From Clavulina sp. PMI_390 (taxonomy: Eukaryota > Basidiomycota > Agaricomycetes > Cantharellales > Hydnaceae), in assembly GCA_015039315.1 (NCBI GenBank), contig WIDE01000008.1, positions 7,722 to 71,721 on the forward strand: a stretch of 64,000 nucleotides of DNA. The letters run 5' to 3'. Below, piece by piece: positions 50,638 through 63,310 of the stretch. A program made the position numbers and the translations under genes. How positions within the stretch are numbered: the stretch's first letter is position 1; each line of letters opens with the position of its first letter. Under the pieces are notes generated by a model. It was not told where the DNA came from. It made no database searches and worked only from the letters and a program-made list of their open reading frames with translations.

Positions 50638-53519
50638 TCATATCCTTCTTCCTATGACGCCTCTCGCGGTCCCTCCGCGCTTCTGGCCCGATGACCCTGA
50701 TGGTAGGTTGTCGCCTATTGCAAGGTTATCCCATTGTGCCAACAGAGCTCTTCCAATGGTTGGTTCCAACTCGGTCCCATCCCTTGACACTTTGACCTCT
50801 CTGTCAGCATTCCACGGGTTTCGTAAGTGCCTTGTCTTGGTGAATGGCAAGCCTTGGACGCGAATCCAGGTAATGGGGAAGGAAGTTCCCCACCCGGAGC
50901 GGCCTGGTACGGCGGCATCCGGTGGACTAGCACCAGGATCTGAATCGGCTGTGTGCTTTTGAACGGGCCGGGGCTGAGGACGTTGAACCAGTGCAAGATC
51001 TCCCCTAGATAAGGGGATGTCATGGGCATCTTTGATTCCCCTCTCCACGTCTCTCTCGGGCACAGTTTCAAGGTCAGCATCAGGCTCCGCGGTGTCAGGA
51101 GGCTTGACGATCATAGAGTCGTCAACTCTGACATCCGCAAGAGTATCTGTCACTTCCCCCACCTCGAGCGAATCATCTTCCGTCACGGCTTCAGGCACTC
51201 TAACAGCACGCCTTGGAGCTGATCGATCCAGTTGGAATGTCGGCCGTTCTTCATACGTACTTGCGTGAGCGGGAGATGCTGTTAGGCTTAGTCGGCGGTA
51301 TGGCTCGCCCAACTCTGGAGGCGCAGTCGCGGAATGTTCCACGAGAGATGTGGTTCTTAAAACATTAGGTGAGGTGGGTGATACAGGGATGGGTGATTCG
51401 CGAAGGACCCTGCCAGGGGTAAGCAGAAAGCGGTTTGACGAGCTGATTTGAGAGCCAACAGATGCAGAGGAGGAGCTATCTGGTGCAGGAACGGCAGGAA
51501 CGGCAGGAACGGCAGGAACGGAACCCACAGGCGCCACAGGTTGTGCCTCGGGAGAGCTGGCAGGGGCTGAGCCTGCAGCAGACCCAGAGCGTGTTTTCAG
51601 AATGGGACCTGACATCCTACCATCATGAAGGCAGTAATTTATAAATTTGATAGCCCAGAGAGGTTCACGTTGGTAATAACGTACCGTGCATAGCCAAAGA
51701 ATTCGCCAGTTTTGTTGGCACCAAAGATGAGAAAGACATCCTGGCTGGTTCGATATGCCTGATCTAGCACTTCTTCATTATGAGCCTGCGTGGCCCACAT
51801 CTTTTTCTCCACGCTCAACTTGAGGTCCTCCTGAGAATGAGGATCGAAACATTGGCATGGGAATTGCATTCATGGGAGGCGTGGAAAGACTGAGAGCTTA
51901 CCAGGGTCAAAGACTTCAATATGAAGTAACGTTGAGGGAAATAGGTGGCAAGGAAGCTGGAGTTTGTTGATGCAAATGAAATAGAACCAGAACTTCCATC
52001 GGGAGGGATTGTGATGGGACTAGTATTCGCATGCTCAAGTGGAGATGGAGGTTCGGGGCCACCGGAGGCTGGAACCGAGCCTATGGCAGGCGGGGAAGTA
52101 TGGATCACCTCTCCTTGGGATGCTGTTTGTAAGGGGAACGATCAAGTCAACCATCCACACAGTAAGAGATTCTGAGAATGATCTATGCTCCTTACCCTTG
52201 TTTTTCTGCTTTTGTTGTTGGACCCAGGCGGTATGCATACGCACACCTCGTTGAGCTCCGACACCAGCTTTGTTATCCTCTTCTCGTTTCCTGACTCGGC
52301 AAACCAGTTTAATGCACTTTGGATCGTCTGGACGAATCGCCACGCCGTTACATTTTGCAACTGCGTTCAAAAGCCGAGCTTCCGAGTCATAATTGACAAA
52401 AGCGCAATTGGATTGGGAGATAAGGAAGACAGACACAACACCACTTCGAGGGGGTTCGCTCTCGAATTGCATGGGATTATCGCTGGAGGCGATGTCTTGC
52501 GACGAAGGCCATTGGATAGATTTGAAGAAACGCTCGAGCTCAGCAGAGTCGCAGTCGGAAGGGATGTTCCCTACCCACATGACATACTCTGAACGGTCGG
52601 CAGGCATTTGAGGCTGGTTGGTTCTTTTTTGAGAATCGCCCCCTCCACGGAGCTGCAATGGGCTGGAGTCGAGCTCAGAGGGAGACTCGGACGACACCAT
52701 TGCTCCCCGCTGAGCGGTAGGGGTGGCGCGTGCAGTGTTGTCTTGCAGTATGCTTCTGGTCGATACACGAGAAGGTGCGGGAGGGTATCGAGGCATTGGA
52801 GTCGCCGTCGGCGTTGGGACCATTGATGTACCCCCTGTGACACTTCCCGCTCCACCTGAATGCTCACGGCCCAAGTCGGGCGGCGCAGAAATGGAGTTTG
52901 GTGAGAAGGCACCATACCAGTATTCCCGCCCAGTGTCTCCTTGAGCTGCTTGTACTGGGAATGAAGCCCCTGGAGGATAGGGCGGCGGGAGGGTCTGGAT
53001 CGAATGTGGACTTGGGGCCATCGAATAAGGGTACGGCATTGGGGCAGCGTAGGTCATGCGAGCATACGTGGCGGAAGTCATGGACGACGGACCTGGCCTT
53101 CGCTGCTGCTCTGAATATATAACTGCAGGCTCTGAAAGCGATCGGGTTGGTTCTGGTGGAGGGTACGGGTACTGAGTGTTCATCGTGGGCTGGGGCTGGC
53201 CAAACGAGTAGTAGTATGGTGGCATGGGCATTGGCGTGGTGGGCGAGTAAGCCACCTGTTGGAAGTTTGGAGGGGGGTATGCACCATAGTGTGGTGATGT
53301 GGGATAAGGAACGTGAATGTTTGGGCTGTTCTGGGGTATTGGGGGAGGCGACGAGTACGCAGAGTGATGATAGACCTGAGGTACTGGCGAGGTCGATGTG
53401 TACTGAAGTTGTTGCTGTGCCCGCTGTGGTTGCTGCTGGTCGTCAGAAGTTTGGGATGGGTCCCTCGGACCAGTGCTTTGACGTCGCTGCAGCGGCGGAC
53501 GACGACCTCGGTCGCTCAT
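50638..53519 (-). CDS. RRM-YTH protein, predicted m6A/RNA reader
   Basis: RNA-binding protein of the YTH family, which reads m6A or specific RNA motifs. Four exons (52196-53519, 51902-52122, 51685-51830, 50638-51616) give 889 residues. The first 300 residues are Pro/Gln/Tyr/Ser-rich. An RRM follows (YVMWVGNIPSDCDSAELERFFKSI, SNCAFVNYDSEARLLNAVA) at about 320-430. The YTH domain starts near residue 503 with YFPQRYFILKSLTLEDLKLSVEKKMWATQAHNEEVLDQAYRTS and VFLIFGANKTGEFFGYARMSGPI. It resumes only about 240 residues later with WIRVQGLPFTKTRHLRNPWNADREVKVSRDGTELEP. The insertion is low-complexity and includes a short minisatellite. Confidence 0.85.
51486..51521 (-). repeat. CAGGAACGG minisatellite, four copies, coding
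   Basis: Four head-to-tail copies of the 9-base unit CAGGAACGG on the plus strand; on the coding strand they spell a Pro-Ala-Val repeat inside the YTH insertion. Units are identical, so the copy number may vary between strains. Confidence 0.9.
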
Positions 53520-53925
53520 ACAAGGTGCCAGAAATTGGAAGAAGAAAGAAAGCGCAGAGAGAGACAATAGACCCAATGCGACTCAAGTGTGAGCTTCAAG
53601 TCGCATTCCCCGGAAAAGAGAAGAAAAAAAATGGCGGAAAAATGGACGATCGCAAGCAATGTCAAACGCGCGAGACACCGTGGCGATTGTCCAAACAACC
53701 ACGCCCAACACACTGCTAAGAAAAGAAATGTCTTGGACGTGCTCAAGTACAAATAGCGACAGTTGTCTAGGCCAATTTTTTTTTTGCTGCCGCGTCGTGA
53801 TCGATGCTTCCCATGTCATCTTTTTATGCTTCTTGAACACGCGTACAGTTGGAACATACGATTTCTACTTGTACTTCTCCTATCACTGATATAATTCTCA
53901 TCATAGGGGGTTCTGATCCCTTCCT
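53520..53925. promoter_or_regulatory. Spacer upstream of the YTH gene
   Basis: 406 bases between the YTH gene start and the RAD17 stop, both genes on the minus strand. It holds poly-A and poly-T runs at about 53624-53632 and 53777-53785. No gene seen. Confidence 0.35.
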
Positions 53926-56436
53926 TCACCACTCTTCAATTGCATCATCACCAAGTTCCCCAAAATCTGGCACAGTATGCCCGCCGTCCCCGCGTATACC
54001 TATTTCCCCCAGCCCCAATTGCGACCGTGTCGAGATCTCGTCATCTATTGCCTCGAGCTCGATGCTCTGGTCATCCGCAATGATGGGGGGTCTGTGCCCA
54101 ACGTCAGAAAATGTGGTGAATGCTTCGTGTGCTGGCAGCGCCTTCCCCAAACCTTTACGAGGGAGTGTGAATATCGGTCCGCACTGAAACGACCTATATC
54201 ACTCACCAAGACATATTCTCCCACTGAACTCGGTAGCGATCACTCCTGTAGGGTATTGCCATGAATTCGCCACCCGCGACAGCCACGCGTTCACGGAATC
54301 AATCTGTGCGTCCGCCTTTTTTGTATGTCTCAGAACCTCAAAGTACTCTGCTCCCAGCACCTTTTGGTTCCGCCGAGGCACGGGCGAGGGGAGAGAGTGT
54401 AGACTTCCACCTGATGTCAAATGGAACGCATATTCGGAGGTCGCAGCATGGAGCTGGGGTCGCCAAGTTATTCAAATGGAGCCGTTGAAGTCGAGATATA
54501 CTACTCACCCCATTCATAGCAACGAATTGGTCGCTTTCACTAAGCCATTCGCAAAGCGATTGACATTGTTCTACCTCCTGGCAGAATAAGTAGTAGTTTT
54601 GATGGATATATAAAGCCAACATGGACGAATCGATGGGGGAATCTTGGTAAATCATCTGGTCCGAGCAGGGGTTGAGTGATCGAGTTTCCTCCTACGACAT
54701 GAGTAACTCACATTCAAGTCCACCTTTGACAAATGCCTTGAGTGGTTGGATAGATGTGGCGGGAGTGGGTTAGGCATAATAGGGGGAGGAGCGTTTTCAT
54801 CTTCCTCTGGTGAATCTCCATAACCTGCTCCTCTCCATGTATTAGACAGTCTGGTCTTTCCGTTCGAAGCCTACACACTCACGCTTGTTGTATAAAATCT
54901 TCCCAAGCAAGTGAAACATCTGCAATGATTGTTCCCTTGAAGATATATTTTCGATTCTATCATGAAACCAAGGACGATGAGGTATCCCATGGGAATATAA
55001 CAGACAGGGTAACTCGGGACTCACAGTGCCTGAGTTACCGCTTCTCGCTTCGCCTTGTCGCCCTTCTTCCTAGAAGAAATGCTGGGGCCTAAATCACCCC
55101 TATCCGCAAATTGCAAGCTGGTGATGGCGCTGCGAATATCGCCATTGGCTGATTCCACGATGTGGTCGATGAATTCCTTCGAGAAGGGTGAACTGCTCGC
55201 CCCATAGTGTTTGGTAAGGACAGCAGTGATGCCTCGCTTCAACAATGTCGGCGCTATTGGGTTGAAGCTGGAGGATACTAAGTCGCAACATACTGCTAGT
55301 GAATTTGACGAAGCTCACGCGATTTTATGGACGAGAGGCGACGACTGTAGGCGTTCTGGCAGTGCAGAGCGGACATCTATGATATCTTGCTTCCAGCTAC
55401 TCCATCCTCTACCATCCAGCATATTGCTCTCAGCCCTTAAGCCAGCTTCGGATATGATTATCACCAGTGGACACATGGAAGTCTCAACTGAATCGACAAA
55501 ATTCCCGAGAGCATCATGAAAGGCTTCTCGTATAGAACGGTTTTGAATATTAGGAAGGTCGTCGATGAGTAGCAAGCGCTTTTTTTCTGGGGTCGTGGAG
55601 CTCGATGCCTGAGAGAGAGCAACGTAATTGTTCCCTCGACTTAAGAATTGCTCAAATTTTCCCGATAGCGATATTCTGTCTAAGAAGAAACTTAGTATGA
55701 CATGGAGTGGGCGTAATCAAAGATCTTTCGACATACCGTCACTGTATATCTCGTGGCTGTTGATTGCCCAGTCATCGAAACTATTTTCCCATTCAACCAG
55801 CTGAATATCAGCCGGTCCCGCGAGGGAGCGGATGGTGGTCGTTTTCCCCACCCCGGATGGACCTGTAAGGACCAGAATACGCTACAGGATGCTGTCATGG
55901 GTACTGAACAGTAGATGCTTTGTAGATCAGATGACTCACGCGATACTTTTTCAAACGCCCATCACCCACAGTACCCAGGGCCTCACGAATCCAGCGATCC
56001 ACGTCCTCGACCTTTTGCTTGTGGACAGCCAGGTCTTCCTAGGCAAGAAGGGTTGCGACAATGACTGGAGAGTACTCGGTGCGTCGGGAACCTAGGGGGC
56101 TACTTACTCGAGACCTAGGAGTATACCTCTCGGCCCACAGCTCATAACACGGCAAAGGCTCTGCAATCTTCTGAGGAGCTTGAGCCGTAGATGAACCAAG
56201 GTCACCGATCTCCTTCTGTTTCCCTTTGGAGATCCTGGTGGGAGGGGCTAACGTCTGGAGAATACGAATTCCATGTATCCATGTATCCCGGGTGAAGAAT
56301 AGCGAGAGTTTGACGTCAGACCCACCTTAAGTGTCGGACTAACGCGGCTTGTGGGACCTGTTGATTTGCTACTTGGCGCGAAACTGAGCATGCTCTGTTT
56401 CGGCTTTGGCCTTTTCGAGCTTGCAGTGGGGGGCAT
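53926..56436 (-). CDS. RAD17: Checkpoint clamp loader Rad17/Rad24
   Basis: Loads the 9-1-1 clamp at DNA damage with Rfc2-5. Multi-exon gene. The N-terminus MPPTASSKRPKPKQSMLSF is basic. Then come LPCYELWAERYTPRSR, LAVHKQKVEDVDRWIREAL, the Walker A motif VLTGPSGVGKTTTIRSLAG, LVEWENSFDDWA, the Walker B-like LLLIDDLPNIQNRSIREAFHDAL, LVIIISEAG, and the sensor region ITAVLTKHYG with HIVESANGDIRSAITSLQF. Later exons carry LQMFHLLGKILYNKR, SDQMIYQDSPIDSSMLALYIHQNYYLFC and a C-terminal acidic tail ending IEEW. This order is that of Rad17. Individual exon junctions were matched by motif but the total was not summed. Confidence 0.85.
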
Positions 56437-56596
56437 TTCATCTAAAACGAAGCTATATTGCCAAATGAGACTTGTTCCTGGAATTTCTGGAATATTCAGA
56501 AATGAGCGAGATATTTGGTGGGGACGTGTGTTTGGATATGTTTTGGCTCTCATCCAAGTAACGCCAACGGACTTCGGTTTAGGTCATTTACGCATA
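56437..56596. promoter_or_regulatory. Putative bidirectional promoter, RAD17 / 4E-T-like gene
   Basis: 160 bases between divergent start codons. No clear cell-cycle (ACGCGT) or TATA box is visible. Confidence 0.5.
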
Positions 56597-59500
56597 ATGG
56601 CTGGTGGGTTAATACGCTGAGTAGTCTAAAACGAGTCTTCTGATACCCAATCTCTCCGTTCAGGTGCCGCTATCGAGTCCCCCGCCGCTGCCCTACCATC
56701 ATCCACATCACCCAACCCACCCCATCCCATCACATCCGCCAAGAGCCCGTCCAAGAAACAGAAACCCACTATCAATGCAAGCTCAACAGCAGCCCCTGTC
56801 TCCTCCACCCTCGACCTTTCTTCCCCTCGCTCCCCTTCTACACCTAAACTGTTTCGACGTTACTCCCGAGGCACATTGCTTCACCTCCAGAATTCACCTC
56901 TAGTAGCACCACCTTCTGGGATGCCCCAATCAGGGACACTTCCCCTCAAAGATGCATTTACGTACGTACGATAGCCCGTTTCCGTCTCAGATGGTTTTTA
57001 TTTACATGGTCCTGGCGCAGAGATGATGCCCCACATACCAACACCTCTCGTAAAGACCACCACAATGACTCATCTACCAACTCTGGCGCTACTGGCCGCG
57101 CTCGGTAAGCAGTCATTTGATACCATTAGAACAGCCTACTGATCAAGCCTAATCTTGTCATTCTCTAGCCCGAAAAGAGACAACGACGACGGTGAGCTGG
57201 TCGGCATGCGGAAACTGCTGAATTGCCTGACCTTTATTTCCCCCAGAAACACGACCTTTGTTCCGGAATCAGTTCTCTCAGAGCTCCAAAATGGGCAGTT
57301 TTGCTCTTCAACGGTCCGACGACCAAAATTCCCTTCGCAATGTGAGTTCGCGCTTGATCGGCATTATTCTTTGGCTGCTCTAAACTGATTCGTTTGATAT
57401 ATTACATTATAGCTGGCCGAGACCTTTGATCGGAAAAAACAACTCCTAGCAACCACCTCCGCCTCCGCTCGTGATACTCTTTCTACTCGTAATGGGAATG
57501 GACTTGGCCGACGCGACGACCGAGATATCACCAAAGACAAAGAACGCTCCGAGTTGGCGCCTTGGGAGCGCAAAGATAACTTTAAAAGTGACAGGAGCAA
57601 CGACTGGCGACGGCGTGAGCACTCATCCGTTCCCACTGAACCCATAGGTTATTGATTCACTATACCCTCTAGCGGGCCCATCCACACAGGACGGAGATGA
57701 CAATGGCGAGCGTCGGCCGCTTGGAAGGCAAGACCGTAATGTACGTCGTTTTCGTGGTTATCTCGTCCCACTATCTTACTTGGTGGAACATCTAGACGGA
57801 TCGCGACGATGACCCTCGCAAGGATCGCAGTTTACGGGGGCGAGGCCGCTCACCATCACAAGAGCGTTCGCGTTGGGTGGACCGTCGACGATCGCAGTCT
57901 AGGCGAAGAGACAGAGAGGAGGGAGATCGTCCGCTGCTGGGCCGACGCGCAAAGGACGCCGATACAGACGGTGACCGCCGCGTCAGTGGCACCCGTCGCT
58001 TGGGACGGGATAACGACCGTGACAGAGACACAGCGAACAGCCGCTCGAACCGCGATTCCACGCGCGGGGATCGGGAGCCTGCGTGGATGGGTGACTATGT
58101 TCCTGAAACGTCGGGCAAAACTGGTGGAAGCCGGGCCAATGATTCAGGTGTCGATGACCTCCAGGCCTGGAAGCGCTCAATAAAGGAGAAAGAGTTGGCT
58201 GTAGCTACCTCGGAAGATAATGCAGCCCCATTGCCCAATGGTGATCTGGCGCCTCAGCCCCCTCCCAATGATCTTGACGACCTACAATTATTCAAACTCA
58301 AGGTCAAACAAGAGCAAGAAAAGCGCGACACTACCAGCGAAAGTGAAGGTGTAGCTGCTGTTGCCCCTCTAGACCCTCCACCTGGTTTATCCGCCACCGT
58401 TGATACCTCGATGACCACCCAACCTTCTGAACACTCACAAGTCATCTCGCTTTCCGACGTTTTCCCATCCCACCCTAATCCGATCCCCAAGTATCAGTCT
58501 CTCGCTGCACACCAGTCTCCAATGAGCGTTGCTGGAATAGACGGTGATGTTATGGCTGCTCATCCTCATTCTTCTCTTGGGCAGTCGCTGCAATCGCAAC
58601 CTACCCGCGATCTTTCGAATAAATCGCTTTCCCAACCCCTGAACGGCCGCCTCACCCCCACCTCATCTGCTTCCCATGTTCCCTCCTCAAGTTCCTCCCA
58701 ATATGCCGGAGAAAGAACCGGGTCCCCCAGCGGCCCCTCCTCTCCAGCATCGCAGGCCCCCAAGGGCAGCCGTTTCGCAAAATTCTGGGACAAGAACAAG
58801 CCTGGTTCCGATATGGGTGGCAGTGCAAGAGACACTACATCGGCATCGACTCCTTCCCCAACCGGTGTCAACCTTAGTGGGGGCCTCGGCGGAACCCCCA
58901 CGTGGGCTGCAGGCGCAAATATTCACCCTCAAGACCCTCGTGTTGGGAGGTCCCAGTCGCGCAGCAGTAGCGTTGCCTCAGGCGGCATACCCCCCAACAG
59001 ACTGGACGGCCTGCTTCAACAAATGAACATCAACGATGTCCCTCAACAGACGGTGTATCCTCCTGCTAATGAGCATGAGGCCGAGCGAATGCAGAATCTG
59101 CTATCCATGCTCACAGGATCTTCGGTAAGTTGATCTGACTGCGTGCTGTCTTTACGCCTGAGAACTAAGCTTCACTTGTTGCAGGCTCCGCCCTTGATGA
59201 ATGGCGCTGACTTCCCGTACAATAATCGTCAGGCAGTAACTCATCACGACCAACTGCTTCAGCAACAGCAACAGCCCTCCCTTCTTCCCCAGCGGCTTCC
59301 GTTGCAGCATCAACAGTCATATTCGTATCCTTCTCCGTCAAACATCCAAGCTGGGACTCATCAACCTTCTGCCTCCGAATTCGATCGAAGTTTTGTCCCA
59401 GACAATATGGTTCCTGGCCTTCGCCCATCCCGTAGCAGGGACCAATCTCTCCATCAACTCCCTATCAATGTTCAAAATTCACAGAATCACGGCCCTACTT

Positions 59501-60555
59501 CATACCTCGATGAAGCGCGCGAGCGTGAAAGGGAACGTGAGCACTTCCTGCAGCAGCAGCAACGCCTACAGCACCAGGGGAGCTGGGAGCAGCTACAGTT
59601 ACAGAATCAAGGAGGCCGACCTGCAAGCGTTGGTGCTGGGCCCAATTCATTCAATCCCAATCCTGTTTCACACATCCAGCCCCTATCACAAGGCCCACCA
59701 CGTCTCTCCTCTGGAGCGATGCAGCTCAATGCGCTCCGGCAGTCCCCCAACCATCTCTTGCAACAGCAGCAGCTGCTACGAAATGCCAGGAACGGCTTCG
59801 ACTCCTTTAGTAGCCAGCAGTTCAGTGGTTTGGACCGGATGAATGGTGGTGGAGGGCAGAACGGAATGGGCATGAATCTCAACGGGGCTCCCCAGCAATT
59901 TGGCAACGGCGGGTTGAACATCAGTCCCACTGGTCCCAATGGATCCTCTAGTCGTCTATATGACTCGCTGCCCAACCAAGCGTTTGTTGCCAGTAATGGC
60001 CTCTCTTCAAATGGAGCTGCCCTAGCAGGATATGATTTCCCGCCTCCTCGCCAACAAGAAGCGCCTAACCGCATGCTTGCATCGAGTGCAGGCGGTGGCG
60101 GTCTCCGCGACCTGGACGGTGGACTTAGACTGGGCCAGAATGGCATGTACAATGGCGGCGCACCGTCACTTCAGCAACAACACCTGCTACAACAACTACA
60201 ACCTAACCCAAACGGCATGCAGTTCGGCGGGGGAGGCAATAACATGGCTGCTCATCAGCAACAGCCGCAAGCGCTATCACAGTTACATGGTGTTGGTGGT
60301 AGTGCTGGGCTCCGTCCCGTCAATCCTGTTGCTAGCCTTCCGAACGACTTTATGATGGCCCCGAATCAGTCATTCAGTGGGAATCGGAGCTACAACGTAG
60401 GTGTTGGAGGGAATATGGGGATGAGCATGCCTCTTCCGCCTCAGCAACAGCAACACTTGCAACAACTTCATCATCACCATCCACAGCAGCAGCAAAACCA
60501 ACCCGATTTGATGGCGTTGCTCATGGGCCGACAGCCCCCATATCGTGGCGAATAG
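56597..60555 (+). CDS. eIF4E-binding protein, 4E-T-like
   Basis: Predicted translational repressor or P-body factor. The first coding exon (56597-56603) holds ATGGCTG; about eight exons follow. At residues 70-76 the sequence YSRGTLL fits the eIF4E-binding consensus Y-x4-L-hydrophobic, followed by NSPLVAPPSGMP as in other 4E-T-type proteins. Then come an Arg/Asp/Ser-rich region (RRSQSRRRDREEGDRP), AWMGDYVPE and GVDDLQAWKRSIKEKEL, ESEGVAAVAPLDPPPGL, RFAKFWDKNK, LDGLLQQMNINDVPQQ, HEAERMQNLLSMLTGSS, and a long Gln/Asn/Gly-rich tail from 59184 to the stop with many short glutamine runs. The tail would favour condensation into granules. Assignment rests on the motif and layout rather than on a catalytic domain. 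Confidence 0.7.
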
Positions 60556-61325
60556 TCACCAGTCAGCTGATGTGTCACCTCATCTTCACACCTTCAATAT
60601 TGCGTTCGTTCTCTGGTTCCCGCCTTCGTATATTCACTACTCTGCATGATTCGTCATTCTTGTGTACAACAATTGACCCCCGTCTATATTGCTGTCGCTG
60701 TCTCTGGCACTCTCGACCCGCTCATGTCCTCCCACGACGTAGTCACAACATCACACACCCTTGCTTTGTTTGCATTATTTTGACGCTCACGTCAGCCATT
60801 TGATTCCTTTTCCTTCTTCTCTTCGGCTTGTGTGGCTATCAGCCTTTACTCGTACACTCTCTCCTTCATCAATTCATTACACGTATGGGGTGTTCTGTCC
60901 GATGAACCACTACCAACGGCCCGCGGAGACCGGGTCGAAGCGTACACCGAAATCGGGCCGCAAAAGCGCCGTTAGCTGACCAGATTCAGCATATTGCCCA
61001 TTTTTGTAGTGTGGTATATTCGCTCTAAGTTGCTCGACGTTGGGAGGCTGCTGACCTCGCTCGAAACCCTACCATACACTCCTGAGGCTCCTGGTTTGAT
61101 TGCGTCACTGAAAGGCTGTTAGGATGGCGTCCGCAATAGGATAACCTTTAGTTTATGTGGCTCACCAACTTCTCTTCTGAAGCTTCTCCCCCGGACCGTC
61201 GATTGCCGCGAACGGGTCATATAAAAACCATGCCAGCATCGCTCTGCGTTTTTGGTAGCAGCTAGTTAGCTTCCATCTGTTTGTTCGACTAGCACGTCCA
61301 CTCGATCGCTTACTCCTAGACTTCA
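60556..61325. other. Spacer, 770 bases
   Basis: Holds the 3' end of the 4E-T-like gene and the promoter of the galacturonate reductase gene. Short frames of up to 77 codons only. CATATAAAAA at about 61217 could be a TATA-like box, about 100 bases before the start codon. Confidence 0.4.
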
Positions 61326-63310
61326 ATGGCCTCGTCCAGAAAGCTGAATGTTCTCATGGGTATGTGGTTCGACTTCAGATGGTGGCAAGTTGGATCGCAC
61401 TGATTAAAATCTATCTTTCAATTCCAGTTGGGAGTGGTGCGTTATCATCATTTGGTAGACCTGGGTGCACGAGGTTCTAATAATGGGGTATAGGCGAATA
61501 TGTCACGGGCTATACCGTCGCCGGTGGCTCTAAATCCGACAAGAAGATCGGCGTCGTTGGTCTCACTCTGTTTGACTTGCGCCGCTTAGGCAAAGTCGAC
61601 AAACTATCCATGGTTGGCGTCAATGGTAAGAGGTTTCCTGAGATCCGCCAGCATCTCAGCGACAAAATCAAGGACGTATATAAGGATATGGACATCAGGT
61701 GAGTGTTAGTTCATTGATTAGAGTTCGCAGCCTGATAATGCACGCCATAACAGTTTCACAAGCTACCCTGATGACAAATCCGCCGACCCTGAAGCATGTA
61801 TGTCCAAAGCTGCATCGAGACTCGTTGGATGACGTCTGATCCTTGACTTCAGACAAAACGGCAATCGACGCGTTATCCCCAGGAGATGCCGTCATTATTT
61901 TCACTCCTGACTCAACGCACTATCCCATTGCTGCTTACGCATTGAACAAGAAACTCGTACGTCAGACGTCTCTCGTCCGTGGGCCGCAATAGATTGATTC
62001 TTACACGCTCCGTCTGATAGCACGTCCAAGTCACCAAACCTGTCCGTATCCCCCCATTTATCAGTCCTCGCTCATATTGAACTGACTCGTCCATATTTCA
62101 TTCCATAGGCCACCCAAAAGCTAGAACATCATCAGCACCTAATCGAGCTCGCAGAAGCGAATGGTGTTGTTTGCACTGTTGAGCATCACAAACGTTAGTC
62201 CAGCCAGTGTCTTTTGCACGTTATACAAGTTCTTAGCCGAACATCGTTTTAGGCTTTGATCCGGCATATGCTGATGCTAAAGGGAAGGCAAAACTTCTTG
62301 GAGACTTCAACTTCTTCAGCTCATGGATGAGCCAGCCGAAGACTCAGTTGGAGACCTTCAGGGTAAGGCGCAATAATCACTTGTTTTGTCATCGCTTAAG
62401 CTGACATCCCTTCACTCAGGCCTGGGCAGGAAAAGATAGTGACATCTCGTATTATCTCAATTCACACCATATTGACATTGTGAGTTTGCATCTCACCAAG
62501 CGAGCTATCATGAGACCGACTCTTTGCTTTAGCATTCTTGGATTGTAAGCACTTTTCCGTTTCTCTCTTAATGCTGCCTACCGACTTCGCATCAAGATGG
62601 GAGACAAGGGCTACCCGGTCAAGGTCACTGCCTCTGCTTCCGCTGGCATTGCTACCTCCGACCCTATCAACTGCGTTCCCCAGGTTCGTAAATCAATATG
62701 GAGGCTCTTCTGTAGAGTATTTACCCTGTCTTTAACCCCTTAGACGGAAGATACCATCACCTTGCTGGTAGATTGGGTGCTTGCGGGCAAGGAGTCTACC
62801 CACAAAGGCACTGCTGTTTACACAGCGTCATGGACCGCCCCAACGACCCAGGGTATCCACAGTGGCCAGCATTTCCATTACATGGGATCTAAAGGTGATA
62901 TTGCCATTGACCAGGCCCATCGCGGCTACGACTATACGATTGATGGTGAAGGGCGATCATTGTGAGTGACCTGTCCTTTATATCCTTGAGTTGTCAGATC
63001 TCTCTGACTATGCATCCTACTGTCGCGCAGTGTCAATCCTTTCTATATGAAGTACACACCCTCCGACTCTGGCCATTTCGACGGTCAGCACGGGTATGGG
63101 TACATCTCAATTGCGAAATTCGTCGACTGGGCATTGGCAGTCAATTCAGGCGAGGTTGAGTCACCCGCGGTGTTCGATAAGCAGGACTTGCCAACTATAC
63201 GTAATACGGTGCTGACAACGGCGATCCTGGAGGCGGGTAGGATTAGCTTGGATGAGAAGCGGTCAGTAGGGATCGAAAGGACTGCAGAGGGGAAGTGGAA
63301 ACTGGTCTAA
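61326..63310 (+). CDS. D-galacturonate reductase, Gfo/Idh/MocA type
   Basis: NAD(P)H oxidoreductase that reduces D-galacturonate to L-galactonate, the first step of fungal pectin-sugar catabolism. Thirteen exons sum to 422 residues. Blocks: NVLMVGSGEYVTGY (Rossmann start), KKIGVVGLTLFDLRRLGKV, AIDALSPGDAVIIFTPDSTHYPIAAYAL, HVQVTKPATQKLEHHQHLIELAEANGVVCTVEHHKRFDPAYADAK with the EHHKR region of the active site, [75 protein letters not shown] and NPFYMKY. The match to fungal GaaA/Gar2-type enzymes is by recall of these blocks. Three exons are tiny: 61428-61436 (9 bases), 62021-62041 (21) and 62533-62544 (12). Confidence 0.8.
61428..61436 (+). other. 9-base coding microexon in the galacturonate reductase gene
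   Basis: Completes Val, then Gly and Ser, then gives the first base of the next Gly in MVGSGEYVTGY, the nucleotide-binding loop. Including it and the 21- and 12-base exons brings the total to 423 codons. Acceptor TTCCAG, donor GTGCGT. Confidence 0.8.
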
